Of a DNA stretch of 64,000 nucleotides, positions 63,474 to 64,000 are shown in pieces (the first letter of the stretch is position 1; each line of letters opens with the position of its first letter). A program made the position numbers and the translations under genes. This DNA is from Bacteroidota bacterium (GTDB lineage Bacteria > Bacteroidota > Bacteroidia > 2-12-FULL-35-15), in assembly GCA_947479085.1 (NCBI GenBank), contig CANJYB010000014.1, positions 49,181 to 113,180 of the forward strand, in the 5' to 3' direction. The notes under the pieces were generated by a model. The model was not told where the DNA came from, made no database searches, and worked only from the letters and a program-made list of their open reading frames with translations.

Positions 63474-64000
63474 AACGTTAGTTTTATAAATTTTTAATTC
63501 TTTATAGACTGAACAGGGTAATTTAAAAGTCCTTTTAAATAGGATTATTAGTAATATATATAAAAATATTTTAAAATCCTAATTTATTTAACATTTTCTA
63601 TTTATTGGCTAACGAGCATTTATTATATAAATTGTGTGAATTTGCTAAACACATTGCATTTGCCGATTCTTTATAATATTTATACGTTTTACATTACTAT
63701 TGAATTGCAGTAAAATTGGCAGTGACTTATTTCTATTAGAAAACCAAATTTTACAGTGAACCCAGAAATAAATTATCACCTTTTGTTCTTATACTTTTCT
63801 TTATATAGCAGTGGGAATTATTCTTTTCCACTTATTTAAATTTTTAAATATCAATTCCATATCCCTACCACCTCTTTTATGATTCGTCCATACAAGGTGG
63901 ATTCAAGGCCTTATCGCAACAAATGTTATTAATTAGTGATACAAACATAATGAATAAAAACAGATGTTACTCAAGGTTATTTCCGATAATTTTTTTTTGA
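63474..64000. other. AT-rich window end
   Basis: 527 nt without a gene. A GTAAAATTGG / CCAAATTTTAC near-inverted repeat lies around 63710-63750. No RNA or insertion end recognised. Gene content may continue past the window. Confidence 0.5.

Overview
The window is a Bacteroidota chromosome segment, probably from an uncultured or environmental flavobacterium/sphingobacterium-like relative. Evidence: type IX secretion (T9SS) genes, proteins with T9SS C-terminal sorting domains, Bacteroidota-type -7 promoter boxes (TAnnTTTG) ahead of several genes, near absence of Shine-Dalgarno sequences, AT-rich spacers and a single-subunit SdhC. The species cannot be named from the sequence.

Layout. 1-2705: 3'-truncated metH (minus) under a SAM-I riboswitch with its own terminator. 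2877-4443: minus-strand cytochrome-oxidase-assembly-like group (SCO-like, DUF420/CtaM-like, small membrane protein). 4507-13332: T9SS block, gldJ and a PorP/SprF gene on minus, porU and porV on plus. 13401-20513: ispF, an alpha/beta hydrolase, aminopeptidase P and sdhCAB, the last interrupted by a four-helix-bundle gene bracketed by inverted repeats. 20648-27475: two secreted T9SS cargo proteins (propeller type and LPX leucine-rich repeats) and an orphan gene. 28321-31110: fatty-acid desaturase and a MacB-type permease with a small membrane partner. 31298-42759: purH, mreBCD-mrdA-rodA (cell elongation), lnt, lpdA and hemH. 43505-47088: hpf with an unusually strong Shine-Dalgarno, a WD40 protein, an outer-membrane barrel and an orphan secreted protein.

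From tRNA-Val (47208) onward the window changes character: an intact IS21 element, then a long run of minus-strand accessory genes. These are two paralogous Cas4-like plus DnaQ-like (DUF2779-type) nucleases, a GIY-YIG protein, a 1702-residue STAND/NACHT-like NTPase with a HEPN-like RNxxxH motif and 19 C-terminal helical repeats, a tRNA-like RNA element, small membrane proteins, and two copies of an unrecognised 223-residue family near the two ends. This looks like a defence island and is the best candidate for an undescribed system.

A second theme is intergenic. Several housekeeping spacers are filled almost edge to edge by nested or stuttering inverted repeats of unrelated sequence. Two distant loci carry arrays of related 21-nt units. 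A pair of G.U-compensated hairpins lies downstream of hemH.
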